A stretch of DNA of 64,000 bases from the IMG/VR virus record IMGVR_UViG_3300021091_005821, positions 1 through 64,000 of that record; one strand, given 5' to 3'. The DNA is from a virus. The notes below the pieces were generated by a model. That model was not told the DNA's origin. It did not search any database and worked only from the letters and a program-made list of their open reading frames with translations. The position numbers and the translations under genes are program-made. Of this stretch, positions 9,392-17,920 are shown piece after piece (within the stretch, counting starts at the first letter, position 1; every line of letters starts with the position of its first letter).

Positions 9392-9956
9392 GAATACTCT
9401 TAATTTTATCTAATCTCTCTTGTACTGTACCTTTTAATCTTACTATTCTGTCTTTCCACTGAAATTGATTTAGATAGTACGTTTCATATTTTTCTATAAT
9501 AGCATTTCTAAACTCAGCATTATTACTTCTCTCACCATCATCTTCTAATTTAATTTCATGCGGATCAGGATAAAAAATAATATCATATTTACTATGAAAC
9601 CTATTCCAATAACTCAAAGCCTGAGACCAAATTTGCAGACTAACTAATTTCTTTTCGTAAAAATATTCTGTAAAGACCAAACCATCTAATAAACACCTAT
9701 CATGCACCGCTCCTCTATATCCAGGCCACATCTCATAATTGTATTTAAATAAATTTTCTAGTTCCTTATTTATGATTAACAATTGTGTTACATCATTTGC
9801 ACCTTCTTCATTAATACCTACATTAAACTCTCTTTTAACTAGTCTAGTAACTTCATCTATATAAAAAAATTGATCCATAATGCCTCTAGTTTGCCTCATT
9901 TGCTTAAGCAATGTAGTCTTACCTGAACACTGCGGACCAGTAAAAGTAATGTTCAT
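9372..9956 (-). CDS. NadR/Ttd14-type P-loop nucleotide kinase
   Basis: This 194-residue protein has Walker A GPQCSGKTT (residues 7-15), DRCLLDGLVFTEY near the middle and an ending typical of the AAA_28/NadR-like kinase family. It probably phosphorylates a nucleoside or nucleotide; the substrate is unknown. It lies between Nmad1 and queF in the dpd cassette, and its ATG overlaps the stop of a 43-codon gene (ATGA). A role in making or recycling the modified base or its nucleotide is inferred from context only. Confidence 0.75.
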   Translation of the reverse strand: MNITFTGPQCSGKTTLLKQMRQTRGIMDQFFYIDEVTRLVKREFNVGINEEGANDVTQLLIINKELENLFKYNYEMWPGYRGAVHDRCLLDGLVFTEYFYEKKLVSLQIWSQALSYWNRFHSKYDIIFYPDPHEIKLEDDGERSNNAEFRNAIIEKYETYYLNQFQWKDRIVRLKGTVQERLDKIKSILDFYTK

Positions 9957-10084
9957 TCTTTACCTAATTTTATACCATATAACAACTTCTTCAAGAAAAT
10001 AATTTCAGCTTTAAGTATTCTGTTTTCTTTTTTTAGCTTGCGCAATTCATTATGCTTATTTTTAAAAATATTTACTGCCGACAT
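9953..10084 (-). CDS. Small coiled-coil protein (43 aa)
   Basis: A 43-codon gene starting MSAVNIFKNKHNELRKLKKE and rich in Lys, Glu and Leu, consistent with one amphipathic helix or coiled coil. It is supported mainly by its position: its ATG overlaps the stop of the Nmad1 gene (TAATG) and its TGA overlaps the ATG of the kinase gene. It has no recognised family and may bridge partners in the cassette. Confidence 0.55.
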   Translation of the reverse strand: MSAVNIFKNKHNELRKLKKENRILKAEIIFLKKLLYGIKLGKE

Positions 10085-10440
10085 TATTTACACCATTTCT
10101 TACGCTTGACAATTTCTGCAATAATACAATAAACAGACGTGTCACTAAATGCGTCAAATATAGGTTCGTTTGCGGATTCAAAGGTTTTTTTACGCAAAAC
10201 TAAATTAATTAATCTTTGAATTTTATCATTTAGTCGTACTACAATAGCAGAGATAGAAGCAGTAATATCTTCCTTTTTATGTAAATCAGATCCTAATGAA
10301 ATGTTATGTGGCCCGTAATCAAACTGCTTCTTGCAAAACACCTCATATTGTTCTTGCTGAATCTTTTTAAACTCCTCGCAGGTTTCTGGATATGTACTTT
10401 CAACAACCTTTACAACTTCATCGCTATTAACCGGGCTCAT
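10084..10440 (-). CDS. Nucleotide modification associated domain 1 (Nmad1/DUF1599) protein
   Basis: This 118-residue protein has the motifs FDYGPHNISLG, RLNDKIQRL and a late DTSVYCIIAEIV, as in the Nmad1 family found in phage DNA-modification loci. The molecular activity of the family is not established; it resembles nucleotide-binding all-alpha folds. It overlaps guaC upstream by 4 bases and the 43-aa gene downstream by 1 base, which places it firmly in the operon. Confidence 0.75.
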   Translation of the reverse strand: MSPVNSDEVVKVVESTYPETCEEFKKIQQEQYEVFCKKQFDYGPHNISLGSDLHKKEDITASISAIVVRLNDKIQRLINLVLRKKTFESANEPIFDAFSDTSVYCIIAEIVKRKKWCK

Positions 10441-11390
10441 AATTTTACCCCGTATTTTACGTTAAATAAGTTTAACGACTTGAGATTATAGCCACCTGCG
10501 TAGCTGATAGCACTCTGCAAATCCTGAGCTATTTCTAATAATTTCTCTCTATAGGTAAAAGAATCAGTTTCCATAAGCTTCATTGTACCCTCTATATTCT
10601 TTTTATCAAGTTTGTTATGAATACTCGCTGAACCATAATATTGCTTAAACCTCCTACCATTAGAGTCTTTAACAACTGGAGCAGGGCTATCAGAACAAGC
10701 TGCAAATATTGAACCGCACATAACCATGCTTGCTCCAGCCACTAGCGCTTTTGCTATATCTCCATTGCACCGGATCCCACCATCCGCAATAACTGGTATG
10801 TCTGCGGCACATTCCATTACACAGCTAAACATTGGATACGTAAACCCAGTCTTGTCTTTAGTTGTACAAGCATATCCACCACCTATACCGACCTTAACTG
10901 CATCTGCGCCTGCATCACGAAGATATTCTACACCTCTAAGTGTCGCAACATTACCAGCAATAACCTTTACATTTGGAATAGTGTTTTTAATATGTTTAAT
11001 TTGGTCTGATACTTTGGTATGGTGACCATGTGCCACATCTATGGTAATATAATCAACTCGCATTAAGCTATTTGCCAATGCATCAATTAAATTTTTATCT
11101 TTTTGTTGTATACCCACACTGATTGAAACTGTATTAAAATTCTGTCCATTTGCATATCTAACAAAATTTAAAATATCTTCATCAAACCTGTGCATTATAT
11201 AGAAGTAATTGTTTTTATCTAACATTTCACATGTATCTTGATCAACACAACATTTCATATTAGCTGGTATAATGGGCAATCTAAAAACTTTGCCGAGAAA
11301 ATTTATATCTGTATCTATTTCTGCTCTCGATTTAACAGAATTATGATTAGGTTTGAGAAACACATTCTCGTAGTGTAGAGAAATATCCAT
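10437..11390 (-). CDS. guaC: GMP reductase (IMPDH/GMPR family)
   Basis: This 317-residue TIM barrel carries the catalytic loop VGIGGGYACTTKDKTG (Cys175, Thr176-177), phosphate-binding ADGGIRCNGDI and GSIFA, and a later YYGSAS flap. There is no CBS insertion, so GMP reductase fits better than IMP dehydrogenase. It would convert GMP to IMP and NH3 with NADPH. Inside a 7-deazaguanine cassette it may recycle guanine displaced from DNA after conversion to GMP, or tilt purine pools toward A for an AT-rich genome. Both roles are inferred. Confidence 0.85.
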   Translation of the reverse strand: MDISLHYENVFLKPNHNSVKSRAEIDTDINFLGKVFRLPIIPANMKCCVDQDTCEMLDKNNYFYIMHRFDEDILNFVRYANGQNFNTVSISVGIQQKDKNLIDALANSLMRVDYITIDVAHGHHTKVSDQIKHIKNTIPNVKVIAGNVATLRGVEYLRDAGADAVKVGIGGGYACTTKDKTGFTYPMFSCVMECAADIPVIADGGIRCNGDIAKALVAGASMVMCGSIFAACSDSPAPVVKDSNGRRFKQYYGSASIHNKLDKKNIEGTMKLMETDSFTYREKLLEIAQDLQSAISYAGGYNLKSLNLFNVKYGVKL

Positions 11391-11391
11391 T

Positions 11392-11964
11392 TTATTCTTC
11401 TAACATTTTATATGCAGCAAAAAAGCTTCTCCACAAATCAAATGCCACGCTATGCAATTTATCGTATACACCTGGTAAATCTAACCCCTCTATGCATGTG
11501 CCCTGACTCATTAGTATTTCACCTTCGTCCACATCTGGTACTACTCTATGAATAACGCACCCGGCAAGTCTATACCCCTCTGCAAATGCTTTTTCCTGTG
11601 GATTAAACCCTTTCAGTTCAGGATATTTGTCTATTAAACCTGGATGTAAATTGTATATTTCATACTTTTCACAGATTTCTTTTGGAATGATTCTCAAATA
11701 ACCATGCAGTGTAATGACTGGGTTATTAAAAAGCCCTAACACATCGTTGTATTCTTTTACTGTAGGAGTCTTGGGTAGCTGGCACCACAGGTTAGGTAAA
11801 TTAAGTTTATGTTGTCTAAACTCTGTAGTTTTGATTAAGCATTCATTTGTTGTGGTATGATCTTGCTTGTTGGTTACAATGCAATCTGGATATATGCCTA
11901 GTGCATTAGAAAGATTGTGAATCTCTGTTCCAGTTTGACTAAAAAAAGCAATCCAGGGTCTCAT
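11392..11964 (-). CDS. PurN-fold formyltransferase, DpdN candidate
   Basis: This 190-residue protein has the formyltransferase active-site triad in PurN spacing: Asn105 and His107 in IYNLHPG, and Asp144 in HRVVPDVDEGE. Its partner site is unlike a purine-synthesis operon: the ATG overlaps the stop of the DpdA-like gene by 4 bases (ATGA), and no other pur genes are near. Phages with formylated preQ1 in DNA have been reported to carry a predicted dPreQ1 formyltransferase (DpdN). I infer the same role. Ordinary glycinamide ribonucleotide formylation cannot be excluded. Confidence 0.75.
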   Translation of the reverse strand: MRPWIAFFSQTGTEIHNLSNALGIYPDCIVTNKQDHTTTNECLIKTTEFRQHKLNLPNLWCQLPKTPTVKEYNDVLGLFNNPVITLHGYLRIIPKEICEKYEIYNLHPGLIDKYPELKGFNPQEKAFAEGYRLAGCVIHRVVPDVDEGEILMSQGTCIEGLDLPGVYDKLHSVAFDLWRSFFAAYKMLEE

Positions 11965-12791
11965 CTACGAATGATTTTTTTAAACATACTAGTATTGTAT
12001 TTTACTAGTTCGAGTTGATCTTGAGTGAATTGATGTGTTATTAAATCAGCTAGCTTAGTTGATGGCTTGGTTTGCAGCCCGTAATCAGCATCATATTTTA
12101 ATCCATGAATTGCAGCAACAATTGGATTACTAGTATCACAAGAAACAATGTTGTGAATGTTGTTATCGATATAATATCTAAACTCCTTTGCTAGCGAGCA
12201 CCCAAGCAAATGATGGGGTTTGTTCCAATCCCATACACCATTATTTATTAAATCTGTAATAAACCGCTGGCGCCCTGAGCAAAAGCGCTCCAATGGTGTT
12301 TTGCCCTCACCAATAATATGGTAGTAACTAAAATCAAAGCTAATAGCAATCATATCTGCCTCATAGCTTAGAAACTTATAACATGTTTTTAAATCCTGCC
12401 AGGTCTTACCTTGAACAGCTCCTATAGATCTAGTAGTAAATTCATTTTTAATAGATTTTATATTTTCCCTAAAACCCTTAAAGCTTACCATTGTTGCTTG
12501 TGAATCTTCTAATACATCTGGTACAATAAACATATTAGGCTGTAAGGAAATTATCGAATCATAAAATTTTTCTGGATCAAACGCCTTTCCAAGCTCAAAA
12601 ATGGAATTATCTAGTAAAACCTCTCTATTATATAAAGATCTGGCAAACTTATAATATGTATAATAATCTAACTGTTCTGGTGAACCGGCATTTTGATACA
12701 ATAAATGTACCAGGCAGTAATCAAAATCATTAAAATTTTTTGACTCTTCAAGTAGAGAGATGGGAATTTCGTGAGATACTTTCATTATCAT
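11961..12791 (-). CDS. dpdA: TGT-family transglycosylase, DpdA-like (inserts 7-deazaguanine into DNA)
   Basis: The 276-residue protein looks like a shortened tRNA-guanine transglycosylase barrel: LLDNSIFELG (59-68), VPDVLED (90-96), IGAVQGKTWQDL (TGT: GIVQGG), HLLGCSL (194-200) and SCDTSNP (217-223) at the place of the catalytic-Asp motif of TGT. The zinc site of tRNA-type TGT is not evident. Phage DpdA proteins swap guanine in DNA for a preQ0/preQ1-type base. First gene of the cassette, with a TTGATT-N16-TATAAT promoter just upstream. The start may be M1 or M3 (12785). The assignment rests on motif order, not on a search. Confidence 0.65.
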   Translation of the reverse strand: MIMKVSHEIPISLLEESKNFNDFDYCLVHLLYQNAGSPEQLDYYTYYKFARSLYNREVLLDNSIFELGKAFDPEKFYDSIISLQPNMFIVPDVLEDSQATMVSFKGFRENIKSIKNEFTTRSIGAVQGKTWQDLKTCYKFLSYEADMIAISFDFSYYHIIGEGKTPLERFCSGRQRFITDLINNGVWDWNKPHHLLGCSLAKEFRYYIDNNIHNIVSCDTSNPIVAAIHGLKYDADYGLQTKPSTKLADLITHQFTQDQLELVKYNTSMFKKIIRR

Positions 12792-12796
12792 AAAAT

Positions 12797-12824
12797 ATTA
12801 TAAAAGATGTAACATTAAAATCAA
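12797..12824 (-). promoter_or_regulatory. Sigma70-like promoter of the dpd cassette
   Basis: TTGATT (12819-12824), a 16-base spacer and TATAAT (12797-12802) on the minus strand, 5 bases before the first ATG of the DpdA-like gene. It is the same motif as at 9364, 22968 and 47500. An early, host-polymerase promoter is likely. Confidence 0.65.
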
Positions 12825-12969
12825 ATAGGCCAAAACATACTCTAAACTCTTTGTTGACCGATTCTTTTAATAACTAATATTTCCGCTTTTTATGAAATCT
12901 ACGTTTACTAAAAATGTATTCACACCATAATAATACATGTAAAAACAGTATTATCAATTTAAATAATAT

Positions 12970-14046
12970 GTGTATTACAATATTTCCGAATTAACAAATT
13001 TGGCAGCGAACCTTCAGGCTAAAACCGCTGCCAGCAGCGCTCCTTTATTAAATTCAATGTTAAATATACCAAGTTTTGATGGCTTTAGCGAAGCATCTTC
13101 CAGCTTACTACCACAAAATATAATACAAGTTAAACCAGATGGTTTAGAGTTTTTACCAAACCCAACATTGGTAGATAATGCTTTGCGTGAAGGTATTGCA
13201 GGTATAAAATCTTCTATTGATCGTAATGCCACAGCGCTTTTTAATTCTGTAGCGGGCAAGACCGTTGTAAATCCTCAAGGTGTGGTAACGCAAATAGGGT
13301 TTGATAATACCATTAATACTCTAGCAACCATTTCCCAACAGTTTTCAAAAATAACATCTTCACAAGTAATAAATTTATTTAACATCAATACCAAGTCATA
13401 TCAATATGGTACTATTAATAATGCAGTTGAATCCGCATTTCAACAAAACGCAAAGTTATCGCCTAAGGCAATTAGAGATTTAAATGATTCAACCTTTTTT
13501 GAAAATAAAATATTAAAAACTGTTTCTGATGCTCAGACTAATACTTATAATGCTTCTTATCAAATGACTGCTAATAGTGTTAATAGTCCTACATTTAGTA
13601 AATCATCTCAAAACAATTTACAACAAATAAGCTCTCCTCAATTCAGCGGATCAAATGAAGAAGGTTATGACGTATATGTTAGACGAACCGTATACTGGGC
13701 GTACGGTCCTGGAACCGATTATGATTCAGCAGCATTAAGAAGTTCAACCGGTAGACGATTAGAAGAAGGTATAAGCGTAGCTGTTGACCCTGCATTTATT
13801 CCGTATTTAAGCAGGGTTGTATTTCCTGATATTGGCACCCGTTATGCTACGGATACTGGAGGCGCTGTTAAGGCAAGAACGGCCAGCGGCGGAACTGCTC
13901 CCGTAATAGATGTATTCTTCTTTAACAAAAATGATGCGTTAATCTTTGCCAATAAAAATAAAGATTATATTACAGTAAAGGTATATCCTCCGAAATCGCC
14001 TTATAAATATGCAGCTAATAGCTCACCTAACTATGGAGTAGCATGA
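12970..14046 (+). CDS. Virion-associated protein with C-terminal 3D (double-psi barrel) domain
   Basis: In this 358-residue protein the N-terminal 220 residues are Ser/Asn/Gln-rich, with no recognised fold. Residues about 225-340 form a 3D-type domain: VYWAYGPGTDYDS, SSTGRRLEEGISVAVDP, IPYLSRV, YATDTGGAVKA, VIDVFF. This fold occurs in lytic transglycosylases of the MltA/RpfB class, and the aspartates in AVDP, DTGG and VIDVFF are kept. It overlaps the gp5-like spike gene by 4 bases, so a baseplate-hub role in wall digestion during injection is likely. The start is GTG at 12970. A second 3D protein lies at 24933-25499. Confidence 0.75.
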   Translation: MYYNISELTNLAANLQAKTAASSAPLLNSMLNIPSFDGFSEASSSLLPQNIIQVKPDGLEFLPNPTLVDNALREGIAGIKSSIDRNATALFNSVAGKTVVNPQGVVTQIGFDNTINTLATISQQFSKITSSQVINLFNINTKSYQYGTINNAVESAFQQNAKLSPKAIRDLNDSTFFENKILKTVSDAQTNTYNASYQMTANSVNSPTFSKSSQNNLQQISSPQFSGSNEEGYDVYVRRTVYWAYGPGTDYDSAALRSSTGRRLEEGISVAVDPAFIPYLSRVVFPDIGTRYATDTGGAVKARTASGGTAPVIDVFFFNKNDALIFANKNKDYITVKVYPPKSPYKYAANSSPNYGVA

Positions 14047-16370
14047 ATATATTTACTGACGGTAAATTTTATGGTAATTACCTGGGTATAGTAGTTGCTA
14101 ATAACGATCCACAAAAAAAAGGTCGGGTCAAGGTTTATATACCTAGTATATCACCGACTGTTTATAATAACTGGAATCAGACCTTAACAGATAAAAAATT
14201 TAAATTTCTAGGTAAAAATATAAATAGCGATTTAACCGAAATTGTAGAAGATTTAAAAGATATATTACCCTGGGCAGAATGTGCAGCCCCGGTTGTAGGA
14301 GAAGTTGCATCGGGAAGATATAATAGTTTTAATAGGTCAGGAACCATAAGCGATAGCAATGATTATTCATCATCAACCCCAGTAAAAGATTTTAAACCAA
14401 CAGAATTCAGTCAAAATACAGATGGTACCGGTGAAAAACCTGCTAATATTTTTGAGAAATATAAATGTGCATTAAAAGATGCATTTGTTAGTCCCCCTAC
14501 TACTGGTACTAACAAAGCTAACTTGTATGGTCAGAATTACAGACCTTCTTCTTATTCTAATAAAGCTAAGGGATCTTTTTCAATACCCCCTGTAGGTTCA
14601 CATTTATGGACATTCTTTGTTGATGGTAATCCTATGTACCCGGTTTATTTTGCTACTAGTCACGGGGCTTCGGACTGGCAAGGTTTGTACGAGTTTAATG
14701 ATTATCCAGGTTCCTATGAAAATAAAACCCCTAATACGGAATCACCCGACCATAATGTAGAAATATATAGAAACAAATATATTTTTAATCAAAAAGGTGG
14801 TACAATTGAGATAGTTAATACAGACAATAGAGAATCTATAAACATAACACATTATAGCGGTAGCTTTATAAGCCTTACAAATCCCACGTCTATATATCTA
14901 TCGTCTGCTAACGAACAACATTTAATATTAGGAGATAAATTTGAAACTATTAGAGGAACAGATAATTTGTATACCGATGGTGATAGAGACACTACGGTCA
15001 GGGGTGATGTTTATAGAAAAATAGGTTCATTAGACGCTGGATCAACCCAGAGATGGAAAGATGTTGCACAAGTAATTGCAGATATAAAACAACGTTTTGA
15101 GACTCAGCGTGTGGCTGAGAAAACCCTCTTTAATAGCTTAGAACAAGGTTTTGCGGGTAATTATATTGAGTGTCCAGTTTGTAGGCAAAACAGAAAGTAT
15201 AACACATTGAGAAATGTATCTTTCAGTTCTGTTGGAGTGCCTAGCGTGCTTGCGAGTGGTGGTGGGTATACTGCACGAGATGGTGTGGCTTTGTATGACA
15301 CTGTTAGTCCTATAGGTATTTTTTCTCCTGGTAATGCTCAGAGTCTAGCGTTTCCTGCAACTACAGAATGTCCCAGCTGTGGAGGCACCGGGTATAGTAA
15401 GAGCTCTATGGGAGGTACTTTTGATGCAGATCCAGCAAAGCAGCAGTTACAAGCGCTTATTAATAGCAAGATAATAGAGTTTTCTAAGCATGAGGCCAGC
15501 TTAGGTTTAGGTGGGCATGAGGTTGTAGATGTTACAAAACATAAAATTGAAACTATAGGAACAGTTATGAATGATTTTGGAAGTATAAGAGTTGATACTA
15601 TTGGTAAAATGTATAATTCTGAACTTTATATTGGAAGTTATGGTGTTTTTCAAAATCAAAAGCCGAGCCCGTTAATAGAATACGTTCATGTGGATGACTT
15701 ACCTGGCGGTAATTACACCTTAAACGTATGTAATAGATATACAACTCAGGTAGGTGCTGGTGGTATTAGTATGAAAACATTTGGACCTATACAATTGGGT
15801 GGCACTATTGTTAATATAAGTGGAGAGCAGTTAAACTTAGCGAGCAGTAATGAAGTTAATATTGATGGGGGTAAGAGGTTAACGATAACATCAGATATTA
15901 TGGTATTAAAACAACGGCAAAGTGGACAAATTTTGATAGATAGCTGTTTAGGAATAAACGGTAACTTAATTGTGGGCGGAGGTGCCCATATAGAAGGCGA
16001 GCTTTCATTACAACATGTGACAGCACCGGTAGAAATACAAGAAACACAAGATACTCTAGCTTACGGTCAGACTAATGATGCTAACTGGACCACAGGAAGC
16101 TATCCAGTTATTGGATATGTATCGCCCATAGCAAACGATTATGTTACTGATGGAGGTCAGAACTGGACAAGAGTGTATGCAAGAACAATTAATAAAGCGG
16201 GTACATCTTCACCAAATTGCCTATATACATATGCTCACTCTCATCATTTTAAAAACCTGCCGCTAACGCTAAAGGCAAATAATGAGGAGGTACGTCAAGC
16301 GGCTCAAAATAATAATACTACAACTAGAGCTGCCGCATCCCCGCAAAATGATTCTATGAAAGGTCCTTAA
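14043..16370 (+). CDS. gp5: gp5-like baseplate central spike protein
   Basis: This 775-residue protein opens with the gp5/VgrG OB-fold signature: YLGIVVANNDPQKKGRVKVYIPSI, LPWAECAAPV, FSIPPVGSHLWTFFVDGNPMYPVYF. The C-terminal half is beta-helix-like (GGISMKTFGPI, NISGEQLNLAS, NGNLIVGGGAHIEG), as in needle spikes. It lacks a lysozyme insert; the partner 3D protein may supply that activity. Two Cys knuckles lie in the middle (ECPVCRQ and ECPSCGGTGY, a DnaJ-like CxxCxGxG), about 80 residues apart and likely to bind zinc. It is probably trimeric at the tail tip. Confidence 0.8.
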   Translation: MNIFTDGKFYGNYLGIVVANNDPQKKGRVKVYIPSISPTVYNNWNQTLTDKKFKFLGKNINSDLTEIVEDLKDILPWAECAAPVVGEVASGRYNSFNRSGTISDSNDYSSSTPVKDFKPTEFSQNTDGTGEKPANIFEKYKCALKDAFVSPPTTGTNKANLYGQNYRPSSYSNKAKGSFSIPPVGSHLWTFFVDGNPMYPVYFATSHGASDWQGLYEFNDYPGSYENKTPNTESPDHNVEIYRNKYIFNQKGGTIEIVNTDNRESINITHYSGSFISLTNPTSIYLSSANEQHLILGDKFETIRGTDNLYTDGDRDTTVRGDVYRKIGSLDAGSTQRWKDVAQVIADIKQRFETQRVAEKTLFNSLEQGFAGNYIECPVCRQNRKYNTLRNVSFSSVGVPSVLASGGGYTARDGVALYDTVSPIGIFSPGNAQSLAFPATTECPSCGGTGYSKSSMGGTFDADPAKQQLQALINSKIIEFSKHEASLGLGGHEVVDVTKHKIETIGTVMNDFGSIRVDTIGKMYNSELYIGSYGVFQNQKPSPLIEYVHVDDLPGGNYTLNVCNRYTTQVGAGGISMKTFGPIQLGGTIVNISGEQLNLASSNEVNIDGGKRLTITSDIMVLKQRQSGQILIDSCLGINGNLIVGGGAHIEGELSLQHVTAPVEIQETQDTLAYGQTNDANWTTGSYPVIGYVSPIANDYVTDGGQNWTRVYARTINKAGTSSPNCLYTYAHSHHFKNLPLTLKANNEEVRQAAQNNNTTTRAAASPQNDSMKGP

Positions 16371-16551
16371 ATCTAGATTGCCAAATCTGCTTGTATTTTA
16401 TTATCCAATCTAGCAGAGCAAATTCAAAACCTACATCGCGATTAGCTTTTTGACTTTCAATCCATTTGTGTTTTAATATTTCATTTCTCATTGCTGCAAA
16501 AAACTCATAAGCCTTTGTAGCGGACAATAAAGGTGCTTGAGTTGAGCTCAT
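16354..16551 (-). CDS. Small conserved phage protein (65 aa)
   Basis: A 65-residue protein with the motifs AYEFFAAMRNEILKHKWIESQKA and ALLDWIIKYKQIW. It is probably helical and resembles small conserved proteins of other phages; no function is known. It overlaps the 3' end of the spike gene by 17 bases on the opposite strand. An AATAAATA box lies 6 bases before its ATG, and a nested inverted repeat lies just upstream. Confidence 0.6.
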   Translation of the reverse strand: MSSTQAPLLSATKAYEFFAAMRNEILKHKWIESQKANRDVGFEFALLDWIIKYKQIWQSRFKDLS

Positions 16552-16562
16552 TTTATGTATTT

Positions 16563-16610
16563 ATTCAAATAGTCTCGAATTTCGAGCCCACCTCCCGCCC
16601 CTATTTGAAT
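16563..16610. other. Nested inverted repeat with G-rich loop
   Basis: Perfect 10-bp outer arms (16563-16572 and 16601-16610) enclose a 6-bp inner palindrome (16574-16586) and, on the minus strand, a tract GGGGCGGGAGGTGGG. This is striking in an AT-rich genome. It sits between two minus-strand genes, directly before the AATAAATA box of the 65-aa gene. It could fold as RNA hairpins plus a two-layer G-quadruplex, or bind a protein. Confidence 0.6.
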
Positions 16611-16646
16611 GCACCTTCAATATTACTTATATTTTTAAGGCTAATT

Positions 16647-17900
16647 TTATTGCTCAGGAGGATCTAAATAAAAATATTTAGCGGAAGTAGTAATTTTTGA
16701 TTCAGACCCTGCTGATGTTTCAATATTAGCTAAATCGTCAGCAGTGTTTTTATTTGTACGCTTTTTTTCCTCAGGTACATTTGTATAAGTCTTATGAAAA
16801 AGTTTAGTTTTTTTTTCTTCTTCAACTTCTGCCTCTACTTTGCGAGTACCTCTAATCATATACACTATAATTGTATCAACCATTTCTAATAAAAAAGCTA
16901 GTAAAAAGCATATTAGTGCAGTTGTTTCCCCTCTAAACAATGCTCCAAACGATAGCTCTATAACATCGTCTGTCTTAAAAGATATAAACTGTGGCTCTAT
17001 ACCCATTTTAGAGCTAATAGTAGAAATACTATTATTTACCTGTATAGTTGTTTTAGCTAAATCATTAAAATTATCTATATTATTAATCTGATATAAAATA
17101 CCTTTAGTCTTTGCATCAGAGGAAACAAGTTTTTCTATTTCTTTAATCCCTTCATTTAATTGGTCTTCTTTTATTGCAAAAGTTTTATCTAATGCTTGCA
17201 GTTCGAGATCTTTTTGATCAGATAGTCTGCGACTTTCTAAATCATTTTTAGCTTTTACCCTTCTTACCTCTGCTTCTATTTCCCTTGTGCGAGGACCCTC
17301 ACCAGGTTTTCCTGATGTCTGACTACTTCTAACACCCTCTTTTTCATCTATTACAGTTTGCTTTATGTTAAGAAGGTCATTATCTAATGATATTATGTCT
17401 TGATTAAATTTATTGTTTGTAGAAGTGGTTGCCTTTTCTTTTTCTTTTTGCAGATCTACTTTGTCTTCTTCTATCTTACTTCTTGCAGCTGTATTGAAAT
17501 AGTTTACTTTTTCAACTAGCTCAAATTTAGTTGATATTAATGCTTGTCTTATGCTAGTTTCACTATAAAAACCTACAAAATCAAAAATCGCTGGCAATAT
17601 ACTTATTCCTAAACAAAGCAATGCATGTTTCAACTCAAACCTCTCATTACCAAATAAAACTATTTTTATACAATAGGGTAGACCTACTACTGAAAGACTT
17701 GCAAGTAAAACAAATAACTTATTCCAATCTGGTAATATTAATCCTAACGCATGATAAGCAAAAGCTGTCGCCACTAACATTACTATACCATAGACATAAT
17801 TTAAAAGCTGGCTAGCTAGCTTATTTTTAGTTGAAAAACCAAATAATGTTGGATATAAATGATTGGAGATCAAACGTTTTGAATCTAGAATAGGAATCAT
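16647..17900 (-). CDS. Multi-pass membrane protein with long coiled coil
   Basis: In this 417-residue protein, three hydrophobic segments lie between about residues 25 and 125 (MLVATAFAYHAL, LFVLLASLSVVGL, HALLCLGISILPAIF). A charged coiled-coil region covers about 140-290, and one more membrane segment about 320-350 (LICFLLAFLLEMVDTIIVYMI). The tail is cytoplasmic and Lys/Glu-rich. The arrangement resembles DUF4407-type membrane proteins, but I cannot assign it. It lies next to nrdB on the same strand. Possible roles are superinfection exclusion, lysis timing or membrane anchoring of phage complexes. Confidence 0.6.
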   Translation of the reverse strand: MIPILDSKRLISNHLYPTLFGFSTKNKLASQLLNYVYGIVMLVATAFAYHALGLILPDWNKLFVLLASLSVVGLPYCIKIVLFGNERFELKHALLCLGISILPAIFDFVGFYSETSIRQALISTKFELVEKVNYFNTAARSKIEEDKVDLQKEKEKATTSTNNKFNQDIISLDNDLLNIKQTVIDEKEGVRSSQTSGKPGEGPRTREIEAEVRRVKAKNDLESRRLSDQKDLELQALDKTFAIKEDQLNEGIKEIEKLVSSDAKTKGILYQINNIDNFNDLAKTTIQVNNSISTISSKMGIEPQFISFKTDDVIELSFGALFRGETTALICFLLAFLLEMVDTIIVYMIRGTRKVEAEVEEEKKTKLFHKTYTNVPEEKKRTNKNTADDLANIETSAGSESKITTSAKYFYLDPPEQ

Positions 17901-17920
17901 TTGTATATTATTTATTAAAA

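Noticed and set aside
10437-11390. IMP dehydrogenase
   Set aside because: No CBS insertion, and the length (317) and context fit GMP reductase better.
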